Source of the DNA: Gammaproteobacteria bacterium
GTDB taxonomy: Bacteria; Pseudomonadota; Gammaproteobacteria; Arenicellales; UBA868
Length of the DNA stretch: 43,119 bases
NCBI GenBank assembly: GCA_011523045.1
Contig: WTHR01000130.1
Location: 1 to 43,119 of the forward strand
Direction of reading: 5' to 3'
This document shows positions 17,002 through 24,149 of the stretch, piece by piece. The stretch's first letter is position 1. Each line of letters starts with the position of its first letter. The notes beneath the pieces were generated by a model. That model worked only from the letters and a program-made list of their open reading frames with translations. It was not told the DNA's origin and made no database searches. Made by a program: the position numbers and the translations under genes.

Positions 17002-18135
17002 TCAGAGCAGGCCGCGCGCAGATGACCAATACCACTGGTTATAGGACATTTTCAGCATGTGCATGGACTTGGTCGGAGCCTTGATCTCTGGAGGATCAAT
17101 GTAATTGAAGCAGGCATTCGTTGCACGATCCTGATCCGCCTCAATAAAGCAATAAACCTTGCCATCATATTCGCGGGTTGCGGACCCTGTCCGAAAGATC
17201 GACGCGATATTCTCGCCGACCACTTCGCTCTGAAAGTGGGCCGTAGAACCCGTCTTGCTGATCGGCAAATTGCTGGTATCACCCACTACGTAGACGTTGT
17301 CGTGTCCTTCCATCTGCAACGAATAGCGGTCGGTCGGAATCCACCCGCCCTCTCCAAGATTGTTCTCCTCGATCACTTTCATGCCCCGATGCGGAGGAAC
17401 GGCAACGAGAAGATCAAACTCTTTTTCTGTGCCCTCTTCACTGTGCACAATTCGATTCTCAACGTCCACCTCCTTCATGTTAAAGAAGGTTTCATAGTCG
17501 ACTTCCATTCTTTCAAATTCGGGAACCGCCCAGGTGGCAATGTTCTCAATATTATGGATACGGGCGATCGGATAGGTGTATTTCAACTCCACCTTGTCTC
17601 TGATTCCTCGCTTTTCAAAAAATTCGTGCAGCATGAATGTGATCTCGATCGGGGCAATCGGACACTTATGCGGAACCCCCACCACAACCGCCACCTTACC
17701 GCCTTCAAAATCGCGCAGGCGTTTGAACATTCGGGTTGCGCCTTCGCGCGTATAAGGCGTTTCTGACGCCTCGGCAAGGCCCGGCACCTCATCGTAGACC
17801 GCCTCACACCCCGTGGCGATCACCAACATGTCGTAGTCATGGACCACGCCGCCTTTCGTCCTGACTTTATTCTGGGCCAGTTCAAATTCCTCAACCGGAT
17901 CTACAAAAAACCGGATGCCCGGTTCCAGCAAACTGGCCTGATCGCGAACGATGTCGTTCATTGCCATCTTGCCGAATGCGACATAAAGCAGCCCGGGTTG
18001 ATACCAGTGCTGATCGGTCGCCGAAAGCATGGTGATTTCGACCTTTCCGTCTCTTACCTCTCGAGCAAGCCGCCTCGCCACGTTATTGGCCACGATCGTG
18101 CCGCCCATGCCCCCACCAACAAATAAGATCTTCAT
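17002..18135 (-). CDS. sulfide:quinone oxidoreductase-type flavoprotein
   Basis: 377 aa. N-terminal FAD Rossmann motif LFVGGGMGGTIVANNVA (4-20), second motif LVIATGCEA with C110, PHKCPIAPIEITFMLHEFF with C158 at the position of a redox-active SQR cysteine, and C-terminal VGDTSNLPISKTGSTAHFQS (284-303). A further cysteine pair candidate is C329 or C342. SQR oxidises sulfide to polysulfur and reduces quinone at the membrane. The tusA and dsrE genes directly upstream fit a sulfur-handling role. The precise SQR type is not settled, and activity on another sulfur donor is possible. Confidence 0.88.
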   Translation of the reverse strand: MKILFVGGGMGGTIVANNVARRLAREVRDGKVEITMLSATDQHWYQPGLLYVAFGKMAMNDIVRDQASLLEPGIRFFVDPVEEFELAQNKVRTKGGVVHDYDMLVIATGCEAVYDEVPGLAEASETPYTREGATRMFKRLRDFEGGKVAVVVGVPHKCPIAPIEITFMLHEFFEKRGIRDKVELKYTYPIARIHNIENIATWAVPEFERMEVDYETFFNMKEVDVENRIVHSEEGTEKEFDLLVAVPPHRGMKVIEENNLGEGGWIPTDRYSLQMEGHDNVYVVGDTSNLPISKTGSTAHFQSEVVGENIASIFRTGSATREYDGKVYCFIEADQDRATNACFNYIDPPEIKAPTKSMHMLKMSYNQWYWSSARGLL

Positions 18136-18188
18136 TAACCTGACTCCACAATCAAAACGCTAAAAAGCGCTCAGGCGCCTCTTGCGCC

Positions 18189-18419
18189 TTACTTGAGTTT
18201 TTTGACAACGATATGCCACACGTCATCAATCTTTTCATTGCTGACCAGTTCATGCCCTACCTTGGCGATCCATTGCGGTACGTCGTTGGCAGAACCGTCA
18301 TCAGTAGACAGCAGTTCCATCTCATCGCCAACCTCTGCCCGCTTCATAAAGGAGATCAACTCCATCAACGGGCCTGGGCAAAACGTGTTTCTTGCATCAA
18401 CAACTTTCATTTCGGACAT
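18189..18419 (-). CDS. tusA: TusA-family sulfur carrier protein
   Basis: 76 aa from ATG 18419, preceded by AGGAG seven bases upstream; two TTG codons just before it are not needed. The active-site motif is C14-P-G-P (NTFCPGPL). The domain is the usual TusA/SirA alpha-beta fold. TusA carries persulfide sulfur between enzymes. Paired with a DsrE2-like gene upstream and an SQR-type gene downstream, it most likely takes sulfur arising from thiocyanate or sulfide breakdown rather than serving tRNA thiolation. Confidence 0.92.
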   Translation of the reverse strand: MSEMKVVDARNTFCPGPLMELISFMKRAEVGDEMELLSTDDGSANDVPQWIAKVGHELVSNEKIDDVWHIVVKKLK

Positions 18420-18458
18420 CAACAATCTCCTGTTTTGTAGAGCGCGGTCTCAACAAGG

Positions 18459-18851
18459 TTAAAAGGACAGCAGCCTGCCATCCTCGGCGTCAGACAGAAA
18501 AGCGGTGAGTCCGGTTGCTGGGCCAAACTCAAGCGTCAGATCATCCGGGGTGATCTTCATCAGGTCCAAGGCCATGGAACAGGCCAGCAGCTTGGCGTCA
18601 CCCAGATCAGCGGCTTGCTCAAACAGCTTTCTGAAAGCAGGCACTCCTTCTGTCTCGATCAGACGACCAAACTCACCCTCTTCAGGCGCCGCGAGCTCGG
18701 CATTGTCCTTGGTGAAATACTGGAGTGCGTTCATGGAAAAGAAAACGGTGACGTCATCCCCGCTCGCTGCCGCAACCGATGCAACCATGGAAGCCATTTG
18801 AAGTTTCTCGAGCGTACCCGAAACACAGACTATCGAAAGCTTGTTGGACAT
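18459..18851 (-). CDS. DsrE2-like (COG2210-type) sulfurtransferase family protein
   Basis: 130 aa. The segment KLLACSMALDLMKI (about 88-100) places conserved C91 as in DsrE2/COG2210 proteins; another cysteine is C9. DsrE-family proteins bind persulfide sulfur and exchange it with TusA. The gene is followed by tusA after 39 bases. The rhd-tusA-dsrE2 theme is common in sulfur oxidisers, but no rhodanese gene is seen here. Confidence 0.87.
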   Translation of the reverse strand: MSNKLSIVCVSGTLEKLQMASMVASVAAASGDDVTVFFSMNALQYFTKDNAELAAPEEGEFGRLIETEGVPAFRKLFEQAADLGDAKLLACSMALDLMKITPDDLTLEFGPATGLTAFLSDAEDGRLLSF

Positions 18852-19147
18852 TACGTTACCTAATTATTTAAAACAGAGCATACGTTGGGCCAGTGAAATT
18901 CACGTACTTCCCGCTGTCTTAAGCCCACCACGGACGGAGTGCTTGCAGAACACAGTCTACGAGACCCGAGGCGATTCGGGCGTGCGATTGCGAGACGAAA
19001 AACCGATAAGCGGTATAGGAAAAATCAATCGCAATTCGGGGCTGCACACGTTTCCCTAATACCGAATGGGTCGTCTCCCGGACTTTGTTACCACAAGAGA
19101 AGCACGAGCTAAGGGGTCTAAGGCCGCGCAGAAATGGATTTTGGTCT
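18852..19147 (-). promoter_or_regulatory. promoter region of the dsrE-tusA-sqr unit
   Basis: This 296-base gap separates cbtA from dsrE. It has no gene. At 19015-19031 the sequence ATAGGAAAAATCAATCG matches 15 of 17 bases of the scnB-promoter element (23771-23787), in the same orientation relative to the downstream gene. The rest shows no clear signals. Confidence 0.45.
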
Positions 19148-19894
19148 CTAGGCGTCTTTCGGTAAAAACCGATGCAATCCTAAGCCAGTGCAGCCACCGA
19201 TGACCAGCCACATGATGAGCGAGCTGATCCCCGTAGCGACAAGAAACGCACCAGACAGCTCAGACAGCTGCGTCGCCACTTCAGCGGTATGGCCCGCATA
19301 CAGATCATCGGCTTGAGGCGCTCCGACAATATGCGGCACCACAAGTAACACAGCTGCGCCTACCCAGCGCCAGTTTGTCTTTAGTGTGTGAGCGAGGAAA
19401 AGCCCTATCCCCGTGCACAAGACTGTTGAGGTCCACCAAAACTGGCGAGATTCAAGCGCTGCCCCGGCGACTCCGGGCAACTGGGGAAGGATCCCGAGAG
19501 AGGGTGCTGCAAAAAACGCGATAAATCCGCCCAGCCCCCAAACAAGGCCTGAGGCGAAACTCATCCTGGCCTTGCCAAACTTTATTGAGGCCGCGGCCCC
19601 AAAAGCCACCAAAAGCAGAGCATAGCCTATTGCAGTGAGCACATTGGACAGCATCGTAAAGAGTATCCTCTCAAGTCCGTCCTCAGGACCCCACTCTTCA
19701 TGATCATGATCGTGATCGTGGCTGTGTCCCGAATGATCTGATTCCTCAGACCCTGCTACTTCGACTTTCTGGCTCTCAAGCTGCTCTGCTGCCGTGATGA
19801 TCGGTATGACCTGCCAGCGCTGAACCAGGCTGAGGGCAAGGCCCCCAGCCAGACCAGCGAGCAGCGCAATAACAACAATTCGGCGAAACAACAT
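19148..19894 (-). CDS. cbtA: CbtA, cobalt transporter subunit
   Basis: 248 aa with about five to six membrane helices. After the first helix comes a His/Asp-rich loop DHSGHSHDHDHDHEE (about residues 53-67), a likely metal-collecting site. LWGLGGFIAFFAAPSLGI-like and NWRWVGAAVLLVVPHIVGAP segments match CbtA proteins. CbtAB is usually predicted for cobalt uptake in B12 pathways; here the evident client is the cobalt enzyme thiocyanate hydrolase encoded upstream in the same direction. It follows cbtB closely (gap 47 bases). Confidence 0.93.
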   Translation of the reverse strand: MLFRRIVVIALLAGLAGGLALSLVQRWQVIPIITAAEQLESQKVEVAGSEESDHSGHSHDHDHDHEEWGPEDGLERILFTMLSNVLTAIGYALLLVAFGAAASIKFGKARMSFASGLVWGLGGFIAFFAAPSLGILPQLPGVAGAALESRQFWWTSTVLCTGIGLFLAHTLKTNWRWVGAAVLLVVPHIVGAPQADDLYAGHTAEVATQLSELSGAFLVATGISSLIMWLVIGGCTGLGLHRFLPKDA

Positions 19895-19941
19895 TAACGG
19901 GATCGCCGCCTACTTTTGATTTAGCCTTAGTACTAGCAGCT

Positions 19942-20127
19942 TTAGTGGCAAGGAAAGCCCTGAGAATGGCGCATATCATGTGCCGCGTTGTGTACGGCGG
20001 AAGACTGCGCGAAAGCCGCGGCGAACAGAATCGTTGCACCCAGCGCGAACGCCGCGATCAGCTGCAGCCCCTTGCTGGCCAGAATAGGTGTGGACTGGAT
20101 TTGTTCTTGAATTGCTTGGTTTGACAT
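19942..20127 (-). CDS. cbtB: CbtB, cobalt transporter accessory subunit
   Basis: 61 aa. One membrane helix (about 20-41) is followed by the hallmark C-terminal metal motif HNAAHDMRHSQGFPCH (46-61), where His and Cys side chains should bind cobalt. CbtB always pairs with CbtA. It lies 80 bases after the solute-binding-protein gene, across a strong hairpin. Confidence 0.95.
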   Translation of the reverse strand: MSNQAIQEQIQSTPILASKGLQLIAAFALGATILFAAAFAQSSAVHNAAHDMRHSQGFPCH

Positions 20128-20167
20128 AACTTTTCTCTCCTAAGTTGCAAATTTATCTGTGAGTGTC

Positions 20168-20187
20168 CCCGGGTCGAACGACCCGGG
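20168..20187 (-). terminator. perfect GC-rich hairpin between the binding-protein gene and cbtB
   Basis: CCCGGGTCG and CGACCCGGG (20168-20176, 20179-20187) form a 9-bp stem with a two-base centre, or a slightly shorter stem with a tetraloop. No T-tract follows on the minus strand (it reads GACACTCAC). It is therefore more likely a mRNA-stabilising or partial termination element that lowers cbtBA relative to the upstream genes. Confidence 0.5.
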
Positions 20188-20207
20188 TATCTCATTTTCT
20201 AAGGGAT

Positions 20208-21617
20208 TTAGATCTCCAGAATCTCTTCGCGCTCGAAAGGATTGCCTCCCTGGGGCACGCTTGGATCATTTTTCCATGACGGATTGGCCATGAGTGCGTT
20301 CTTGACATACTCATACTGTACGAGATCATTGATCACGAACTCCGGATCCAGGGTATCCAGGAAGGTCCTGTCGCCGGTCACCAATGTCTCATTCTTCAGT
20401 TCATTGACCACCAGTCGGGTGGCCGACGGATAAGGCCATGCTTGGAAGTCGATGCGATTCTGACCCCACTCGGTATGACGGATCGCAGCAGGATTGTTGT
20501 AATACGCCGGATCGTAGAACATCATGGCACGCTCAACCACTTTGCTCGGGAAGGGGTAGTACTTCTTACCTTCACGCGACAGCAGCTGGGCAACCTCTTT
20601 TCGGTTGGATCCGGTGTAAAGCTGTGCCTTGACTACGGCATTGTGTACACCCTGTGCCCACGCGGCCCGTTCCGGATCCATTGCGTCGTCTTCATGCATC
20701 ACCACAACACAGCAGGGATGCCCCTTCCACACGTCACCGGTAAATCGGAGCACTTTGCCGCCGGCTTTGATCTCACCGAGCGCATTGAAAGGCTCAGCAA
20801 CACAGTAGCCATCGATCTTCTTAGCGGCCAGTGCAGGCGGCATATCAGGCGGCGCGAGCACTTGGAAGTTACATTCATTAGGCGCCAGAGCCGCGTCCTG
20901 CGCTCGGATCACCGGGGTGATTCCTGCCTCCTTCATGATCTTCTGGGAGACAATGTTATGGATTGAATACCAATACGGAACCGCAAACTGCTTTCCGCCG
21001 AAGTCTGCGGGCGTTTTGATCTCCGGGTTCACCACGATTGCCGAACCATTGCTGTGGTCCCAGGCCGTGATCTTCACGGGGAATTTATTGTTGTACCGCA
21101 TCCAGACTGGAATCGGGATGAGCATGTGCGTCAGATTGAACTTGTGGGCGGCGAATGCCTCCACCAGTGGTGACCAACCCCGAATCAGTGTCGGGCGTTT
21201 GGATTCAATTCCCTCTTCCTTGAAGAAGCCAAGCTCATGCGCGACCAACAGGGCTGCCGCATCAGTAATTGGGATGTAGCAGATGTTGACAACGGGATCG
21301 AATGCTTTTTTACCGAAAGCCGGCATGCTGCCCAGCCCAAGGCCGGCACCGGCCAGGGCTGCGCCCGTCTGCAGCACCGACCGTCGGCTTATCCCTGTCC
21401 CGAGAAACCCACCAAACAGAGGGTCCGAATTAATCTTGAGAAACGGATCGTCAATCTGATCTCCGAAACTTTTGGCGTTCAGCGGCAGGCCGTTCTCATC
21501 GACTGGGCCCCCGTCTATGAACTGAGCTTCTTCCTCATCGAGAATATCATCTGCGATTGCCTGCGACTTTGTTTTCGCGGCCAGCAGTTTTTCTTCCTGC
21601 GTTAACTGTTTTTTCAT
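20208..21617 (-). CDS. NrtA/CmpA-type ABC solute-binding protein with Tat signal
   Basis: 469 aa from ATG 21617, chosen because GGAGGAGG is just upstream (the frame is open to 21638). The Tat motif SRRSVLQTGAALAGAGLGLG begins at residue 77, after an unusually long polar N-terminal stretch. The mature part starts with the NrtA-like region VNICYIPITDAAALLVAHEL and has the two-lobe binding fold. Related proteins capture nitrate, bicarbonate or cyanate in the periplasm. It lies between thiocyanate hydrolase and cobalt-transport genes, so thiocyanate or cyanate is the likely ligand. It probably feeds the permeases at 9324-10967. Confidence 0.9.
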   Translation of the reverse strand: MKKQLTQEEKLLAAKTKSQAIADDILDEEEAQFIDGGPVDENGLPLNAKSFGDQIDDPFLKINSDPLFGGFLGTGISRRSVLQTGAALAGAGLGLGSMPAFGKKAFDPVVNICYIPITDAAALLVAHELGFFKEEGIESKRPTLIRGWSPLVEAFAAHKFNLTHMLIPIPVWMRYNNKFPVKITAWDHSNGSAIVVNPEIKTPADFGGKQFAVPYWYSIHNIVSQKIMKEAGITPVIRAQDAALAPNECNFQVLAPPDMPPALAAKKIDGYCVAEPFNALGEIKAGGKVLRFTGDVWKGHPCCVVVMHEDDAMDPERAAWAQGVHNAVVKAQLYTGSNRKEVAQLLSREGKKYYPFPSKVVERAMMFYDPAYYNNPAAIRHTEWGQNRIDFQAWPYPSATRLVVNELKNETLVTGDRTFLDTLDPEFVINDLVQYEYVKNALMANPSWKNDPSVPQGGNPFEREEILEI

Positions 21618-21766
21618 GTCTTCGCTTTCCTCCTCCATTTTGTCTGCAGAGCTTTAACCCTTTAAATGTCTGTACAAATCTCCTTAACTCCTTACAAATG
21701 TTTACTGATACTTGTTGCTGGCAATCTTGCCTGCTGGCCCCCAGGGCTCAAAGAACTGTGCTCTCA

Positions 21767-22102
21767 CTACGCCGCGTTGAGCCTCTCGGTAACGGTCTTC
21801 AGGTGTTTCTCAAGGTCTTCTTCAGTAATGATGCCCCGAAGGATCATTGAGTGCGCGAGAGCCAACACCTGCCGCTCTGGATGGGGGATGTGCTTATAAA
21901 GCTCATCCACCAACTCGTCCTCTTCATCCCGTCGTTCGAGAGATGGCAAAACGCACGATCCCTCGTTAAGCACCTCACAGGTGCTTTCCAGAAAAACGCG
22001 CCAGGGCGGATCCGGGTTTTCGACCCCGTACTGCTCACAGAGGTCGCTCCAGACCCTGCCTTCTTTGCCGATCTTTTCCAGTAAAGGGATGGACTTGGTC
22101 AC
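21767..22102 (-). CDS. thiocyanate hydrolase maturation protein, P15K/nitrile-hydratase-activator-like
   Basis: 111 aa. The C-terminal part HPERQVLALAHSMILRGI plus TEEDLEKHL matches the helical N-terminal region of nitrile hydratase beta subunits and their activators. Two cysteines (C23 and C43) are present. In Thiobacillus thioparus the gene after scnC encodes P15K, which delivers cobalt to the gamma subunit. Position (nine bases after scnC), length and homology agree. It should act in the cytoplasm as a cobalt chaperone or subunit-exchange partner. Confidence 0.85.
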   Translation of the reverse strand: MTKSIPLLEKIGKEGRVWSDLCEQYGVENPDPPWRVFLESTCEVLNEGSCVLPSLERRDEEDELVDELYKHIPHPERQVLALAHSMILRGIITEEDLEKHLKTVTERLNAA

Positions 22103-22111
22103 AAGGGGTTC

Positions 22112-22819
22112 CTAATGGCCGTAAGGATGGATTGCGGGGATCACCGGTCTCTTGTCATCCGCCTTACGATCCGCGCGGGGCATCGCCACGCCAATCAGAC
22201 AGTCGCGGGTAACAATTTCGGCAAGCTGATCCTCGGTCCAGCCGTCGGTGCCTTCTGGCCGCACCGGCATAACCACGTAACGGGTCTTCTGATTCGAATC
22301 AGCCACGCGAATCTCAACGTCTTCAGGCAACTGCAGGCCGAATTCAGACAACACCTGCCGCGGCCAGCGCACCATCCGGCGTCGATAGTTGGGCGTACGG
22401 TACCACTCGGGAGATTGACCCAGAATCGGCCTCGGATAGCAGGAACACAGCGTGCAGACCACGACATGCTTCAACTTGGGCGTATCAACCAAAATCCGTG
22501 GGTTGCAGTAGTCACTGGGGGTGCCAAAGTTCGAGGGCATGCTGGTAATCCAGTTGATACCTACCTCCAAACTCGCTTTGACGGGGTCATCAATACACAA
22601 CTGCTTGTAATCTTCATCTAGCCAGGCTTTGGCGACGAGTCTTGCAGCAGGGGTAGGACCCAATGTGTGCATATATTCCGTCCACTCGTTGTGATCGGCT
22701 TGTGTAAACAGTCCTTTCTCAATGCATAACTCGCGGACTGCGACTTCCAGCGCCTCAAAGTCGCTGACCTCATCCACCATGGGCGCGGCTTTGTGATCAT
22801 GATCATGTGAATTTGACAT
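22112..22819 (-). CDS. scnC: thiocyanate hydrolase gamma subunit (cobalt-binding)
   Basis: 235 aa, matching the known gamma subunit (243 aa). The cobalt claw motif is C122-T-L-C125-S-C127 followed by YPR. In this motif class the second and third cysteines are oxidised to sulfinate and sulfenate, and the CTLC form indicates cobalt rather than iron. The rest aligns with nitrile hydratase alpha subunits. The enzyme hydrolyses SCN- to carbonyl sulfide and ammonia. The N-terminal HDHDH tract may bind metal. It follows scnA by 49 bases. Confidence 0.96.
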   Translation of the reverse strand: MSNSHDHDHKAAPMVDEVSDFEALEVAVRELCIEKGLFTQADHNEWTEYMHTLGPTPAARLVAKAWLDEDYKQLCIDDPVKASLEVGINWITSMPSNFGTPSDYCNPRILVDTPKLKHVVVCTLCSCYPRPILGQSPEWYRTPNYRRRMVRWPRQVLSEFGLQLPEDVEIRVADSNQKTRYVVMPVRPEGTDGWTEDQLAEIVTRDCLIGVAMPRADRKADDKRPVIPAIHPYGH

Positions 22820-22868
22820 GCCGTTTTCCTCTTTTCATGTCGTGAGTGTGAAATACCTTCGGATTGAC

Positions 22869-23222
22869 TCAGAGCGCCTCGAGCCAACGCTCGGAGAGTT
22901 CTGTTTCAAGCGTATCGGCCTCGAACTTCTTGGGATAATCTGGCCACAGGTCAGTCTGCTTGAAGAGCAGGCTGTAGAACCATTCTGGGCTGTCGGTGTT
23001 ATCCCACGCTTCGTCTTCTGCCGGCGGGCTTTCGTATACGAGTTTTACAACTGTCGCTTCCGCCTCACGAAGATACATCTGCGAGCGGGTATAGAAGATA
23101 TCGGGCAGATTGCGGATCCGAACCCGGTCCCCCACCTTAAATTTCGCGGGAGGTGCCTCACCTTTGAAGCACTGCGGATCCCCAACGTTCGTTGCTTTTT
23201 CTACATGGTGGCTGCTGCTCAT
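22869..23222 (-). CDS. scnA: thiocyanate hydrolase alpha subunit
   Basis: 117 aa. The SH3-like barrel starts with KFKVGDRVRIRNLPD, as in the C-terminal half of nitrile hydratase beta subunits. In thiocyanate hydrolase the nitrile-hydratase beta chain is split into two proteins, ScnB (N-terminal half) and ScnA (C-terminal half). That split is exactly what is seen here and distinguishes the enzyme from nitrile hydratase. The start overlaps the scnB stop by four bases (23219-23222). Confidence 0.94.
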   Translation of the reverse strand: MSSSHHVEKATNVGDPQCFKGEAPPAKFKVGDRVRIRNLPDIFYTRSQMYLREAEATVVKLVYESPPAEDEAWDNTDSPEWFYSLLFKQTDLWPDYPKKFEADTLETELSERWLEAL

Positions 23223-23686
23223 AAGTCATGACCCTTTGCATCGTAAAGAAGACCGTCCTGTTTGTGGGCGCGCTGTTTGACCTCTTCGATCTTGTCGATC
23301 AGTTCGGTCAGTTTGACGTGCTGCTTATCCACGAGGATCAGCGCGATCGTCATCAACCAGCGGCCGTAGTAAGGCAAGCCAAGATAGATTGTCTGTCCGA
23401 CGTCGACATTCTGGCGGCGGCGGCGCTCCTCAGCATTCCAAACCCCTCGCCAGGCAAGCACCTCGCAAGTCACAAAGGTGTTGTGTTCCCAGATCTCTTC
23501 CTCTTTCTCTTCCCAGGTAATCGGAACGTCTGCCTCACCTCCGACATCGTGGGACGCGCGGGTGTAAGCGCGGAAATGGGCGTTATCGATCAAATCGCCG
23601 GTGGGGGCGTGCTGCGGCTGATGTAGCGCCGGCTGCAACTGGCCGACGATATTGAGGTGCCGCATGATTTTTTCGCGGTTAGACAT
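23219..23686 (-). CDS. scnB: thiocyanate hydrolase beta subunit
   Basis: 155 aa (about 157 in Thiobacillus). It matches the N-terminal half of nitrile hydratase beta, with WEEKEEEIWEHNTFVTCEVL and LPYYGRWLMTIALILVDKQ. It forms part of the active-site wall around the cobalt site of ScnC. It is the first gene of the scnB-scnA-scnC-activator operon, the gene order known for this enzyme. A 235-base regulatory region precedes it. Confidence 0.93.
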   Translation of the reverse strand: MSNREKIMRHLNIVGQLQPALHQPQHAPTGDLIDNAHFRAYTRASHDVGGEADVPITWEEKEEEIWEHNTFVTCEVLAWRGVWNAEERRRRQNVDVGQTIYLGLPYYGRWLMTIALILVDKQHVKLTELIDKIEEVKQRAHKQDGLLYDAKGHDL

Positions 23687-23921
23687 TAGTTGTACGCCTC
23701 TTAATTAATGAGTCGAAACAACATACTCTTGGCGTAAAGAATTCTCCAAGACTATCTCGTTATCCATCAGATAAGAAAAATCAATTGGCTTATCCAGCAA
23801 GATAATTTGGCCCTTAAAGTATTGATTTGTGGAAGAAAAAGGCTGGTATGAGACAAAACCTTTTTGGAAGAGATGGATTAGCCCGGTATCGACTGACAGG
23901 GCCGAAATGGCAGAACTATTA
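23687..23921 (-). promoter_or_regulatory. scn operon promoter with LysR-type operator sites
   Basis: This AT-rich interval carries, at 23754-23790, the element shared with the lysR promoter. It contains TTATC-N5-GATAA (23760-23774), a classical LysR T-N11-A dyad. A second dyad TTATC-N6-GATAA lies at 23790-23805. Two tandem sites spaced by about three helical turns suit a LysR tetramer. The sites are about 70-115 bases before the scnB start codon. Confidence 0.65.
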
Positions 23922-24101
23922 CTATTGCCTGGTCATCTTCTTTTTTCTTCTACTGAGCTCCTTGATCAGCAGGGTCTGCGCGTAGGGTTTCATTGATTTC
24001 CACTTGCGGCACTCCTCTCGGGTCCGCCCACAGCCGAGGCACCAGCCTTTGGGGCCACGAAAATCGCAGATATTGATGCAGGGGCTTTTTTGGGATCCCA
24101 C
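23922..24101 (-). CDS. DUF1289 small Cys-rich protein
   Basis: 59 aa, read from a GTG start at 24101 because no ATG is available in frame (an in-frame stop lies a little upstream). The sequence is an excellent DUF1289 match: SPCINICDFRGPKGWCLGCG followed by RTREECRKWKSM. The four to five cysteines (C8, C12, C21, C24, C31) probably hold an iron-sulfur cluster or zinc. Function in the family is not established. It lies upstream of scnB on the same strand but is separated from it by the operator region. The start codon is uncertain. Confidence 0.82.
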   Translation of the reverse strand: MGSQKSPCINICDFRGPKGWCLGCGRTREECRKWKSMKPYAQTLLIKELSRRKKKMTRQ

Positions 24102-24149
24102 GAATTCGCCCGGTTGAAGGTTTTAATTTAGTGAGACAACCCTTAGCGC

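Noticed and set aside
20128-20207. Cobalamin riboswitch in front of cbtB
   Set aside because: The gap is only 80 bases and shows one simple hairpin. It is too short for a B12 riboswitch, and I see no B12-box-like sequence.
21767-23686. Nitrile hydratase instead of thiocyanate hydrolase
   Set aside because: The beta chain is split into two genes (N-half then C-half) before the cobalt subunit, and the subunit sizes and gene order are those of ScnB, ScnA and ScnC. Cobalt-type nitrile hydratases have a single fused beta subunit.
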